NCBI GenBank assembly: GCA_031275795.1
Contig: JAISOG010000006.1
Span: forward strand, 1 to 63,239
DNA: 63,239 nucleotides
Direction of reading: 5' to 3'
Source: Candidatus Endomicrobiellum incisitermitis
GTDB lineage: Bacteria; Elusimicrobiota; Endomicrobiia; Endomicrobiales; Endomicrobiaceae
How positions within the stretch are numbered: the stretch's first letter is position 1; each line of letters begins with the position of its first letter. Positions 8,998 through 18,070 of the stretch are shown here, one piece after another. The notes below the pieces were generated by a model that searched no databases, was not told where the DNA came from, and saw only the letters and a program-made list of their open reading frames with translations. A program made the translations under genes and the position numbers.

Positions 8998-10725
8998 TTA
9001 AATGAGTTGATCCAAATATTCTCTTAAAGATTTACTCCTACTAGGATGCCTTAACTTCCTTATGGCTTTTGATTCTATTTGTCTTACTCTTTCTCTTGTA
9101 ACACCAAACTTCTTGCCAACCTCTTCTAGAGTGCTAGGATAACCAACACCTACACCATACCTTAAACTTATGATTTGGGCTTCTCTTGGGGTTAAAGTAT
9201 TTAAAACTTTTTCTAGTTCAAGTTGAAGCCTATATTGTTGTGTTTTAACAACAGGGCTTGGACTATTGAGATCCTCAACAAAATCTTCAAGACGAGAGTC
9301 ATCTTCTTCACCAACAGGGGTTGCAAGAGAAACCGGCTCTTGCATCATTTTCAATATTTTCCTAATTCTATCTGTAGAAAACTTTAAAACTTTCGCATAT
9401 TCCTTAATAGTTGGATCTCTACCTATATCTTGCTGAAATTTCTTTTTAACTTTTGTAAGTTTTGAAATAAGTTCTTTCATATGGACAGGAATTCTAATAG
9501 TCCTTGCTTGATCTGCAATAGCGCGGTTAATAGATTGTCTTATCCACCATGTTGCATAGGTTGAAAATTTAAAACCTCTTTTCCATTCAAACTTTTCAAC
9601 TGCTTTTGAAAGACCAAGATTTCCTTCTTGAATTAAATCTGATAACTCTAAGTTACTTATTCCAACATGCTTTTTAGCAATAGAAACAACAAGCCTAAAA
9701 TTGGCTTCAATAAGTTTCATTTTGTCTCTATGGATAATATCTTCAAGCTCTCTAATTTTTCTATCTGTTTCTATCATCTCTTCTGTGCTTATAACAAAAC
9801 TTTCTTGCATATTAGCTTTTTTATCTAAAAGAAATTGTGCTCTTTCCATATCTTCTTTTACATCTTTTAAAGGAGCTCCTGTATGTTTTTTAAAATCTGC
9901 TGCAGAAATTTTACCTATCTCATAACTCTTATACAAAGTTTTAATTTTTGAAACTGGATTTTTGTATTTACGCTCAAATCTTCTTAGATTATCTTTTATT
10001 TCATTGAGTTTTTGAGCTATCGTTTTAATTTTATTAATAAGCCTTTTTATTTTATCTTGGTTTAAGTTAAGACCTACTATCAACTTAACAATTTTTAAAC
10101 GTAATTCTTTTATTTTGTTTAAATAGTTTTCTTTATCTTTAACTGAAATTTCCTCTTTTAGTTTCTTTTCATAAGTATTTATGTTCTTTTCTATGACATT
10201 TATTTTTTTAACAACAGTTTTAATTTTTACTCCCATACCCCTGAGCTGAGCTTGAGATTTTCTACCTCTAGGCATAAGCTCTTTTGTTGTCATTTCTTGT
10301 TGCCCTATAAGAGTTTCCCAGTTTCTTATCTCTTTTATAATAAGAGGAGATTCTAAAACTATTAATTTTAATTTTTTTTCATTCTCTCTTATGTTTTTTG
10401 CAAGCTCAACCTCTACACTTCTTTCTAAAAGAGGCACCTTCGCCATTTCACTTAAGTACATTCTAATAGGATTTATATCTTCTTCCTCATTAGGACCTTT
10501 AACGGATTGTTCTATAGCTCCGGTATCTTTTTGCATCTTTTCTTCTAAATATTCTTTATTATCTACAACTTTAATACCTAAATCATCTAAAGTCACAAAA
10601 AAACTGTCTATTTTTTCTGCAACAATAGATTTTTGAGGAAGACTATTACTTATGTCCTCATAACTAAGATAACCTTGCTTCCTTCCAAAATCAATTAAAT
10701 TTTTAAATGAATCTTTTTTTGTCAT
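8998..10725 (-). CDS. rpoD: RNA polymerase primary sigma factor RpoD
   Basis: Directs RNA polymerase to housekeeping promoters. The 575-residue protein has a short region 1.1-like N-terminus ([13 protein letters not shown]), region 1.2 ([17 protein letters not shown]), a long non-conserved insert rich in Lys and Glu (about residues 150-300), and region 2 from about residue 335, with [16 protein letters not shown] in the -10 recognition part. Region 4, with the helix-turn-helix [20 protein letters not shown], begins at about residue 528. The primary-sigma pattern and the position directly after dnaG make it the housekeeping factor rather than an alternative one. It is the last gene of the rpsU-dnaG-rpoD operon. 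Confidence 0.97.
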   Translation of the reverse strand: MTKKDSFKNLIDFGRKQGYLSYEDISNSLPQKSIVAEKIDSFFVTLDDLGIKVVDNKEYLEEKMQKDTGAIEQSVKGPNEEEDINPIRMYLSEMAKVPLLERSVEVELAKNIRENEKKLKLIVLESPLIIKEIRNWETLIGQQEMTTKELMPRGRKSQAQLRGMGVKIKTVVKKINVIEKNINTYEKKLKEEISVKDKENYLNKIKELRLKIVKLIVGLNLNQDKIKRLINKIKTIAQKLNEIKDNLRRFERKYKNPVSKIKTLYKSYEIGKISAADFKKHTGAPLKDVKEDMERAQFLLDKKANMQESFVISTEEMIETDRKIRELEDIIHRDKMKLIEANFRLVVSIAKKHVGISNLELSDLIQEGNLGLSKAVEKFEWKRGFKFSTYATWWIRQSINRAIADQARTIRIPVHMKELISKLTKVKKKFQQDIGRDPTIKEYAKVLKFSTDRIRKILKMMQEPVSLATPVGEEDDSRLEDFVEDLNSPSPVVKTQQYRLQLELEKVLNTLTPREAQIISLRYGVGVGYPSTLEEVGKKFGVTRERVRQIESKAIRKLRHPSRSKSLREYLDQLI

Positions 10726-10726
10726 T

Positions 10727-12475
10727 TTATTTCCCTGATCCTTTTAAAAAGACTGTTAGTTTTTTATATTCGTCAAACAACTCATTGTCTTTTTCTTTTT
10801 TACCTTCTGTCATAAGGAGAATGTCCTTTTCTAGTACCGCTCTTCTTCTTTTAAAAATACTTAATTCAATATCTCTTAAAATAGTGTTAAAAGCTTCGTT
10901 TACATTATTGTACTTAATACTATTTAAGGTAACATCTGAAAACCAATTTGCGTCATCTTGTGAAAGCAAATTTATAATTTCAGCATCGTTTAAACCTGAA
11001 GAAATAAATTCAAAAACCTTTTTACATCTAGCATCAAAAAAACAATCCACATTGATTCTTTCAACAAATTCTCTATTATTTAAAACAATACTTAACAGAC
11101 TTTCTTCTAAAGACATAGAAAACTTTTTATTTTTATTAAGTGTTTTAGTTAAACTTATACTTTCTTCTTTTGTATATCCATTAAATTTTAATTTTTTTTT
11201 CTTTTTAAACTCTTTATAAATAATTGCTTCATCAATATTTAGATATTGTGAAATACTTTTTATCCACTCACTTTGAACTACAGCATTACCACTTTTTGAT
11301 ATAAAATCTAAAAGATTTGATACAGCTCTTGCTTTAATTTCAGGTGATTTATCTTTTTGACTGCCATAAACTCTGGCAATCATAAAATCTATTGCACTTT
11401 TAGAAGTAGTATCAAGAAGCCTTATAAACGCTTCTTTACCATATTGATTTAAATATTCGTCTGCATCAACATTTTCTGGCAAAGAGGACACTCTTGTCTC
11501 TATACCTTCCTCAACTAAAATTTCAAGAGATCTTTGAGCTGCAGTTCTCCCCGCACTATCTGAATCAAAAAGCAAAGTAACACTATCTGCATACCTTGAA
11601 ATTAACTTAGCATGTTTTTGTGTAAAAGCTGTACCTAAACTAGCAACAGCGCCTACAACACCAAACTGTTGCGGAACAATAACATCCATATAACCTTCAA
11701 GTATAATAATTCTTCTTTCCTTGCGTAATTGGGGCAAAGTTTGAAACAAACCATACAAATTAGACGATTTTGAATAAATACTTGTTTCAGGAGTGTTTAT
11801 ATATTTTGGCTGCTGATCTGTAAGAGTTCTCCCTCCAAATGCTACAATTCTACCTTGAACATCAAAAATCGGAAACACAATTCTTTCCGACATATATTCA
11901 AAAAAATTTCCTTTATCTGTTTTTGTTATTATACCTGCTTTAATAAGATTTTCAACTGTAAAACCTTTTTTTGTGGCTGCTTGTATAAGTTGTCCCTTTG
12001 AACAAAAACCTATTTTAAACCTAACCATCGTATCGCGAGTAATTCCACGCTTTATAAGATAGTCCATAGCTTTTTTTGCACTAGCATTTTCCATTAAACA
12101 TCTATGGTAAAATATAGCTGAATTTTCCAATATGTCAAGTAGCAAAAGTCTTTGCGAAGGAATACCAGAGCTTTGTTTTACATCTTGTATTGTGATATTT
12201 GCTTTTTTAGCAAGTTTTTTTACAGACTCAATCCAAGATATATTGTCAGCAAGCATAACAAACTTAAAAACATCGCCAGAAACATTACAACCAAAACATT
12301 TAAAAATACCTTTTTCAGGACTTATAATAAAAGAAGGTGTTTTTTCATTATGAAAAATACAACACGCTTTCCAATTACGCCCAACTCTTTTCAAATCAGG
12401 TATATATTCTCTTACTACTGACTCTATATTATTAGATAATCTTATTTTTTCAATTATATCATCAGGTATTGCCAT
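10727..12475 (-). CDS. dnaG: DNA primase
   Basis: Synthesises RNA primers at the replication fork. The 582-residue protein begins with a CHC2 zinc ribbon (Cys39, His42, Cys60, Cys63, with FHNEKTPSF). It continues with the catalytic core and has a TOPRIM motif EGYMDVI near residue 257 and DSDSAGR further on for metal binding. The C-terminal third is a weakly conserved helicase-binding region. It lies 2 bases before rpoD and 2 bases after the NIF3-like gene, the classical macromolecular synthesis operon arrangement. Confidence 0.97.
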   Translation of the reverse strand: MAIPDDIIEKIRLSNNIESVVREYIPDLKRVGRNWKACCIFHNEKTPSFIISPEKGIFKCFGCNVSGDVFKFVMLADNISWIESVKKLAKKANITIQDVKQSSGIPSQRLLLLDILENSAIFYHRCLMENASAKKAMDYLIKRGITRDTMVRFKIGFCSKGQLIQAATKKGFTVENLIKAGIITKTDKGNFFEYMSERIVFPIFDVQGRIVAFGGRTLTDQQPKYINTPETSIYSKSSNLYGLFQTLPQLRKERRIIILEGYMDVIVPQQFGVVGAVASLGTAFTQKHAKLISRYADSVTLLFDSDSAGRTAAQRSLEILVEEGIETRVSSLPENVDADEYLNQYGKEAFIRLLDTTSKSAIDFMIARVYGSQKDKSPEIKARAVSNLLDFISKSGNAVVQSEWIKSISQYLNIDEAIIYKEFKKKKKLKFNGYTKEESISLTKTLNKNKKFSMSLEESLLSIVLNNREFVERINVDCFFDARCKKVFEFISSGLNDAEIINLLSQDDANWFSDVTLNSIKYNNVNEAFNTILRDIELSIFKRRRAVLEKDILLMTEGKKEKDNELFDEYKKLTVFLKGSGK

Positions 12476-12477
12476 TT

Positions 12478-13437
12478 TTATCTTCTAAATCTTCTAAAAC
12501 CTGAACATTCCACAAACTCAAGTTTTTGAACAAATTTGTTTTCCAACTTATCAAAAAGCAAATTTAATCCTAAATTATCAGAAGAAATATGCCCTGCTAA
12601 AATAATATTTAAATGATGCTTTTCAGCTTCTTTTACAGCTTTTGGACTCAAATGCATTACAACTACAGTACTTATTCCTGCTATAGCAAGTTTTTCAAAA
12701 GACTTTATAGGTCCTTCTGTGCCACCTGTCATATCAACAAAAATTTTTCCACACCTAGAATAACTATTCCCACTAAGAATAAATGGTGCATGTCCTATTT
12801 TTATTGCATGCTGATATTCCGGAAAACTTTCAAACAGTTCAACAATCTCTTTTAAATATACAGGATTTAAACTGTTAATTTTGTCTTGTAAAAATGAGGC
12901 TACATGATTATCTGCAACAGTGTGAGCTGTCATCAAAGGAATATTTAACAACTTTGCAGCATCATAAACTCTTTCATTATTTTGAGGTAAAACGCTTCTA
13001 TAAACTTCTTTTATTCTTTCAGAAACAATTTTTTCTGTAATATTAATAGGTATACCTTGTTTGTTTAAAATGTCTGCCTGCATACCTATAACATTACTAA
13101 ACGTAGAATATGCATACCCCTCAGGATGATGAGCTATAACTAAATCTATTTTAACGCCAGAATTTATTAAACTCTTTGCAAGTAAAAGCTCTTGCGTTTC
13201 TATGTCTATGCCAACCATAACTCTTTTGACTTCTAAGTTTTCATCACCATATAAAATTCTAGAATCATAATATGGATTTGTTAAGCTTTCTATATCAAAA
13301 TTTGTTTTTTTTGTATCAGTAAGAGCATCATAGTCTTCTTTACGTTTTAACAAATCCAATTCTACAACGGATTTATCTCTTGGGTCTGTCTTTTTACCTT
13401 CACGAACAAATAAATCCTGTATATCTTTTAATTTCAT
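12478..13437 (-). CDS. NIF3/DUF34-like putative metal-binding protein
   Basis: A 319-residue protein that I assign to the NIF3-like (DUF34) superfamily. It has the histidine-rich AHHPEGYAYS at about residue 120, where the family binds metal, IPLMTAHTVADNHV in the middle, and a late AGHISSDNLGLNLL, another typical ligand site. About 75 N-terminal residues (KKTDPRDKSVVELDLLKRK and onward) are not part of the usual fold. The biochemical role is unknown; family members have been linked to GTP cyclohydrolase-like or metal-homeostasis functions without proof. Here it sits inside the rpsU-dnaG-rpoD operon, 2 bases before dnaG, so it is likely co-expressed with the replication and transcription genes. 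Confidence 0.68.
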   Translation of the reverse strand: MKLKDIQDLFVREGKKTDPRDKSVVELDLLKRKEDYDALTDTKKTNFDIESLTNPYYDSRILYGDENLEVKRVMVGIDIETQELLLAKSLINSGVKIDLVIAHHPEGYAYSTFSNVIGMQADILNKQGIPINITEKIVSERIKEVYRSVLPQNNERVYDAAKLLNIPLMTAHTVADNHVASFLQDKINSLNPVYLKEIVELFESFPEYQHAIKIGHAPFILSGNSYSRCGKIFVDMTGGTEGPIKSFEKLAIAGISTVVVMHLSPKAVKEAEKHHLNIILAGHISSDNLGLNLLFDKLENKFVQKLEFVECSGFRRFRR

Positions 13438-13447
13438 AATTTACCTT

Positions 13448-13490
13448 AACAAAATAAAAGGGAGCACATGAAGATTAACACAACTCCCTT
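13448..13490 (-). terminator. Candidate intrinsic terminator or attenuator after rpsU
   Basis: On the minus strand AAGGGAG (from 13490) pairs with CTCCCTT (13458-13464) around a loop of about 19 bases, followed by a TTTTATTTTG tract. It lies just after rpsU and before the NIF3-like gene and dnaG, so it could lower primase and sigma expression relative to S21, as known for this operon type. The stem is short and the loop large. Confidence 0.45.
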
Positions 13491-13492
13491 AT

Positions 13493-13705
13493 TTATACAT
13501 TTCTAGATTTTTTGTTATCTTTAAGCATTTTACGACGTATTTTTCTTTTAGTTTCAGCAAGTTTTTCTTTTTTTAATACGCTTGGTGCTTTATAAAATTC
13601 ACGTTTTTTTATTTCTTGCATTATTCCATTTTTTTCACATTCTCTTTTGAAACGCCTAATAGCTTCGTCTATAGATTCACCTTCACGAACTTTAATATTT
13701 ACCAT
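13493..13705 (-). CDS. rpsU: 30S ribosomal protein S21
   Basis: Small basic protein of the 30S subunit, needed for initiation. The 70 residues from [19 protein letters not shown] onward contain the family's [16 protein letters not shown] block and a Lys/Arg-rich tail. The frame is open to a GTG at 13717, but the ATG at 13705 follows AAAGGCGGTG at good distance and matches the family N-terminus. It heads the rpsU-dnaG-rpoD group, followed by a hairpin that may limit read-through. Confidence 0.95.
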   Translation of the reverse strand: MVNIKVREGESIDEAIRRFKRECEKNGIMQEIKKREFYKAPSVLKKEKLAETKRKIRRKMLKDNKKSRNV

Positions 13706-13770
13706 TTTTAAAAACACCGCCTTTCTTAAAGAAAGATTATTTTATACAAAAACTTACTGATTACACATTT

Positions 13771-14118
13771 TCAACCTGGAGGCCAACCAAAAACTCTTCC
13801 CCCAAGTAAATGGTAATGTATATGAAAAACAGTTTGACCACCATCTATGCCACAATTATTTATAAGTCTAAAACCGTTTCTCATCTCTTTAAACTGTTTA
13901 CTTATTTTGGAAGCAACAATTTGTATATGCCCCAATACTTGCTCTTCTTGACAAGAAACATCTCCTAAACAAGCTATGTGTTTTTTAGGGATAATTATGA
14001 TGTGAACAGGTGCTTTGGGATTTATATCCTTAAAAGCAAAAACAATTTCATCCTCATAAACTTTATGAGAGGGAATTTTTCCTTTAGCTATATTACAAAA
14101 AATGCAATTTTGTGACAT
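13771..14118 (-). CDS. HIT-family (HinT-like) nucleotide hydrolase
   Basis: Histidine triad protein of the HinT branch, likely to hydrolyse nucleoside phosphoramidates such as aminoacyl-AMP. The 115-residue protein starts CIFCNIAKGKIPSHKVYED and ends with the triad HIHYHLLGGR, in which the middle histidine is the nucleophile. Length is normal for bacterial HinT. It lies upstream of rpsU on the same strand with a gap of about 65 bases, so co-transcription is possible but not shown. Confidence 0.93.
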   Translation of the reverse strand: MSQNCIFCNIAKGKIPSHKVYEDEIVFAFKDINPKAPVHIIIIPKKHIACLGDVSCQEEQVLGHIQIVASKISKQFKEMRNGFRLINNCGIDGGQTVFHIHYHLLGGRVFGWPPG

Positions 14119-14306
14119 TTAAAACCCAGTTTTAATATCAAATTATGGTTAGATATTATCAAAATTTTAACAAAATAGCAAATTCTAAAGCTATTATACT
14201 TTCTTTGCAATATTGCTAAAATATTTGATCTAAAAATTATGTCTTTAGATATACTTTTCTTTGAAATAAGTATGTATAATTAAAACTATTGAAAGGAATT
14301 TTTCGT

Positions 14307-15035
14307 ATGCCACATTTTTATGTTAAGCCTGAAAATATTAATAACAACATTTTTTCCATGCAAGAAGAACAGGCGCATTATTTATTTAATGTACGTCGTT
14401 TTAAACAAAATGACGAAATAATGCTTTTTGATGGAAAAGGAAACTCTTATAAAGCAAAAATTGATTCTATAAATAAAAACAAAGTTTCTGGACATATTTT
14501 ATCTTCTTCTTATAAAATGCCTAATTTTATATTAAATCTTTATACTTGTATACCAAAAGGAGACAAATTTGAATGGTTAATAGAAAAATGTGCCGAAATA
14601 GGCGTATTTAAAATAATACCAATAAACACTAAAAGAAGTATAATTACAAACATATCAAAAAACAAACTAGAACGATATAAAAAAATATCAATATCTGCAA
14701 GCTCTCAATGTGGTAGAAACGATATTATGCAAATAGAAGAATCTATTAACTTTAAAGAGGCTTGTATAAACACTACAAAAGACAAAAACTTTATAACCAT
14801 ATTACCTTGGGAAAAGGAAAGTAGCAACACATTGAAATCTTTAATACCAAAATCAAAACCTAATGGTGCAAATATTCTTATAGGTCCTGAAGGCGGTTTT
14901 GAAAACGAAGAAGTTGAATTTGCTAGATCTTTAAATATTAGAACACTAGTCCTTGGAGAAAATATTCTAAGAACAGAAACTGCAGCAATAGCAGCAAGTA
15001 TTTTAGCAATTCAGTTCATAAATGGGACAATTTAA
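14307..15035 (+). CDS. rsmE: 16S rRNA (uracil-1498-N3)-methyltransferase
   Basis: SPOUT-fold methyltransferase that methylates U1498 of 16S rRNA. The knotted SAM-binding region is visible as LIGPEGGFENEEVE followed by LGENILRTETAAIAA near the C-terminus, and EEQAHYLFNVRR near the N-terminus is the PUA-like part. A TTG at 14289 is in frame, but the ATG at 14307 has AAAGGAA 8 bases upstream, so I use it (242 residues). The stop codon abuts the start of mtaB, so the pair is coupled. A TATAAT at 14275-14280 may be the -10 element. Confidence 0.94.
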   Translation: MPHFYVKPENINNNIFSMQEEQAHYLFNVRRFKQNDEIMLFDGKGNSYKAKIDSINKNKVSGHILSSSYKMPNFILNLYTCIPKGDKFEWLIEKCAEIGVFKIIPINTKRSIITNISKNKLERYKKISISASSQCGRNDIMQIEESINFKEACINTTKDKNFITILPWEKESSNTLKSLIPKSKPNGANILIGPEGGFENEEVEFARSLNIRTLVLGENILRTETAAIAASILAIQFINGTI

Positions 15036-16214
15036 ATGACAAAATTTTATATTTATACTTTTGGCTGTAAAGTAAACCAATACGAATCTCAACTTATATC
15101 TGAAAAATATAAAAAAGACAACTTTGTACATGTAGAAACTCCGGAAGAAGCAGATATTATTATTTTTAATTCTTGTACACTAACAAAACAAGCAGATAAA
15201 GAATGTCAATATTTTTTAAGAAAAGCTTCTAAATTCCCAAATAATCCTAAAATAATACTTACAGGATGCTTAGCAAAAAATAAAAATATTGACATAAAAC
15301 AAAACCTAAAAAATGAGAACATAATAATTGTACAAGACAAAACAACACTGTTTCCTGAACATACAAAACAAACAATTACAAGTTTTGATAAACGTTCTCG
15401 CGCTTTTTTAAAAATACAAGACGGATGTGACAGCTTTTGCAGTTATTGCATAGTTCCATATGTTAGAAATATTCTTTGGAGCAAACCTGACAATGAAGTT
15501 ATTTCAGAAATCACAAACCTTGTAATAAACGGTTATGCTGAAATAGTCTTAACTGGAATACATATAGGCAAATATAATGGAGGTTGCTCAAACTTACTTA
15601 ATAAAATAATTAAAATTCCTCTAGAGTTTAGAGTAAGAATTTCGTCAATAGAGATAAACGAAATTGACAACAAACTAATAGAACTCATGCAAAACTACCC
15701 TGAAAAAATATGCCATCACCTGCATATTCCTTTACAGTCAGGTAATGACGATATTTTAAAATACATGAATAGAAAATATCTAACCAAAACTTTTGAAGAA
15801 AAAATCAAACACATAACAAACATTTTACCAGATCTAGCACTCACAACAGATATTATCACTGGGTTCCCTGGAGAAAACCAAGAACATCACAAAGAAACTT
15901 GTAATTTTATAAAACAAAATCCATTTTCAAGACTTCACGTTTTCAGATATTCTGATAGAAGCGGTACAAAAGCATCATCATTTATAAACAAAGTACCACA
16001 AAACATAATTAAGAGCCGAGCAAAAGATTTATTTGAAATAGACTTAGAAAAGAGAAAAGAATTTATAAATAAAAATATCGGTAAAAAAAGAAAAACTGTA
16101 AAAATAGGAAAAGATAAAGTACTTACCGATAACTATATAACAATAATAACAGACACTACAAAAATTAGCAAAAAAATTTTTGAGGTTATAGTCCCAGAAA
16201 ATGCAGGAATTTAA
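15036..16214 (+). CDS. mtaB: tRNA (t6A37) methylthiotransferase MtaB
   Basis: Radical-SAM enzyme that adds a methylthio group to N6-threonylcarbamoyladenosine at position 37 of tRNAs. The N-terminal UPF0004 domain has three cysteines for one iron-sulfur cluster (YTFGCKVNQYE, NSCTLTKQ and TGCLAKN). The radical-SAM cluster is Cys131-Cys135-Cys138 (GCDSFCSYCIVPYVR). The TFGCKVNQYES start and the 392-residue length separate it from MiaB and RimO. A C-terminal TRAM-like part seems short. It begins immediately after the rsmE stop codon. Confidence 0.92.
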   Translation: MTKFYIYTFGCKVNQYESQLISEKYKKDNFVHVETPEEADIIIFNSCTLTKQADKECQYFLRKASKFPNNPKIILTGCLAKNKNIDIKQNLKNENIIIVQDKTTLFPEHTKQTITSFDKRSRAFLKIQDGCDSFCSYCIVPYVRNILWSKPDNEVISEITNLVINGYAEIVLTGIHIGKYNGGCSNLLNKIIKIPLEFRVRISSIEINEIDNKLIELMQNYPEKICHHLHIPLQSGNDDILKYMNRKYLTKTFEEKIKHITNILPDLALTTDIITGFPGENQEHHKETCNFIKQNPFSRLHVFRYSDRSGTKASSFINKVPQNIIKSRAKDLFEIDLEKRKEFINKNIGKKRKTVKIGKDKVLTDNYITIITDTTKISKKIFEVIVPENAGI

Positions 16215-16422
16215 TTATAAAAACACTAATTTTTAAAATCCAACTTGCTCGACACAGTTTACTAGAACTAACAATTTTATAAGTAAATTTCACATGCTTC
16301 ATTAAAGCTGGCCCAATCAGGAGGGCCAACCACCTCCAAACCCAAAATATGCTACAAAGATATCTAAACTTCCCTCGTATCCAGAATATTCTATGTACCC
16401 CCCCCCAACTCGATATTTCGGG

Positions 16423-17589
16423 TTATTGTAAGCTTTTGATACTACTTTTTAAAAACTTATCTAGTGTATAAAACAAATATTTTGAAGCTTGTGCAATAGC
16501 ACTTTCATCTATATTAAATTTATTATGGTGCCAAGGGTTAGACGTAGCCTTATCTTTAGATGTCCCTATATACATAAAATTTCCAGGAACAACATGTAAA
16601 TATTCCGAGAAATCCTCACCTCCCATAGATGGTTTTTGTAATATTTCAACATTGTTTTTCCCATAAAATTCTTCTGCTGTTTCTATACAATATTTTGTTA
16701 TTTCTGGAGTATTAATTAATGGGTCTCCTATTGAATTGTACTCTGCAATACATTTTACTCCATAAGATTTTTCTATACTTTTTAACTTATTTAAAATACT
16801 GTTCTTTATAAATTTTCTAGCTTTATTGTTAAAAGTTCTTACTGTCCCATAAAGAGTTATTTGTTTGCATAGCACATTGTATGCATCTCCACCCTCAATT
16901 TTGCCAAATGTTATAACAGAATTTTCTAATGGATCTAACTCCCTTGAAATAATACCTTGAACCATACTTATAAAAGTACTACTAGCAACTAAAGCATCTT
17001 TCCCTTCGTGAGGATAAGCACCGTGCGCAATTTCTCCAATAATTTCTATTTTAAGTTGATCAACGCCAGCCATCATTTCATTGTACTTAAAAGCAATTTT
17101 GCCAGACTTTACCCACGGACTTACGTGTGTTGCTAATATAAAATCGACATCGGGATTTTTTAAAGCTCCATTAAATATCATATTTTTTGCGCCATCTGAC
17201 GTTTCTTCACTAGGTTGAAAAATTAACCTTACATTACCTTGTAAATTATTTTTTTTATCTTTGAGCAACTTTGCAGCTCCAAGCACTATAGCAACATGAG
17301 CATCGTGACCACAAGCGTGCATAACGCCCCTATTAAGTGACTTATATTCTATATTGTTTTTCTCATAAACCGGTAAAGCATCTATATCTGCCCTCAAAGC
17401 TATTGTTTTACCTTTTGGATCTCCTACAATAGTGCCAATTACGCCAGTTTTATTTATACGTTTAAAAGGTATATCATAACTTCTAAGTTTTGATTCAATA
17501 AATTTTGCAGTATTAAACTCATTTCCACCAACTTCAGGATTTTTGTGAATATACCTTCTAATATCAATAACTTCTTTATCAAAAGTCAT
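16423..17589 (-). CDS. M20-family amidohydrolase (N-acyl amino acid hydrolase type)
   Basis: Metallo-amidase of the M20D group, which includes hippurate hydrolase, N-acetyl-diaminopimelate deacetylase and IAA-amino acid hydrolases. Metal-binding residues are seen in MHACGHDAHVA (about residue 97), PSEETSDGA (about 129) and the C-terminal MGGEDFSEY and WHHNKF. The 388-residue length is normal. The true substrate cannot be told from sequence; a role in peptide or cell-wall precursor turnover is plausible. It is the last gene of the long minus-strand series, 40 bases after acpS. Downstream lies a run of nine G on the coding strand and no clear terminator. Confidence 0.87.
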   Translation of the reverse strand: MTFDKEVIDIRRYIHKNPEVGGNEFNTAKFIESKLRSYDIPFKRINKTGVIGTIVGDPKGKTIALRADIDALPVYEKNNIEYKSLNRGVMHACGHDAHVAIVLGAAKLLKDKKNNLQGNVRLIFQPSEETSDGAKNMIFNGALKNPDVDFILATHVSPWVKSGKIAFKYNEMMAGVDQLKIEIIGEIAHGAYPHEGKDALVASSTFISMVQGIISRELDPLENSVITFGKIEGGDAYNVLCKQITLYGTVRTFNNKARKFIKNSILNKLKSIEKSYGVKCIAEYNSIGDPLINTPEITKYCIETAEEFYGKNNVEILQKPSMGGEDFSEYLHVVPGNFMYIGTSKDKATSNPWHHNKFNIDESAIAQASKYLFYTLDKFLKSSIKSLQ

Positions 17590-17632
17590 AATTTATCACC
17601 TATAATATATATTTAAATAAAATTCTAGATTT

Positions 17633-17965
17633 CTATAAAAATATTGCAACCGCAACTGCATATTTGTCAGTATGTGAAATTGATAGGTCCATTTTTGTAT
17701 TTTTTTTGTTTTTAATAAAAACTTCTGGTTTGCCATACTTATTATTTATTATTTTAATATCTGTAATACCAATTTTTCTATTTTTACAACTAAGAGCTTT
17801 CCAAGCAGCTTCTTTTGCAGCAAACCTAACAGCTAAATGTTGAGCAACATTTTTTTTAGAATAAGAGTAGTCTATTTCTTCTTGAGAAAAAATACGTTTA
17901 ATAATTTTTGAGTTCTTTAAATATTTGTTAAATCTTTTAACTTCTTCTATATCTATGCCTATCAT
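17633..17965 (-). CDS. acpS: Holo-[acyl-carrier-protein] synthase
   Basis: Transfers 4'-phosphopantetheine from coenzyme A to acyl carrier protein. The 110-residue protein has the two Mg-binding blocks of the family: MIGIDIEEVKRF at the start and FAAKEAAWKAL at about residue 49. The late SISHTDKYAVAVAIF is also typical. It lies about 105 bases downstream of glmS in the same direction, and its product acts with the panB-panC pathway (coenzyme A supply) encoded elsewhere in the window. Confidence 0.95.
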   Translation of the reverse strand: MIGIDIEEVKRFNKYLKNSKIIKRIFSQEEIDYSYSKKNVAQHLAVRFAAKEAAWKALSCKNRKIGITDIKIINNKYGKPEVFIKNKKNTKMDLSISHTDKYAVAVAIFL

Positions 17966-18070
17966 ATCTACCGACTCCCAAGTTATTGCAAAACCTTAAA
18001 TACGTTTTATAAAAATAAATCTAAACTCTATGTTGCAACTAGAAATAATATATAGGAATTACATTTAAAT

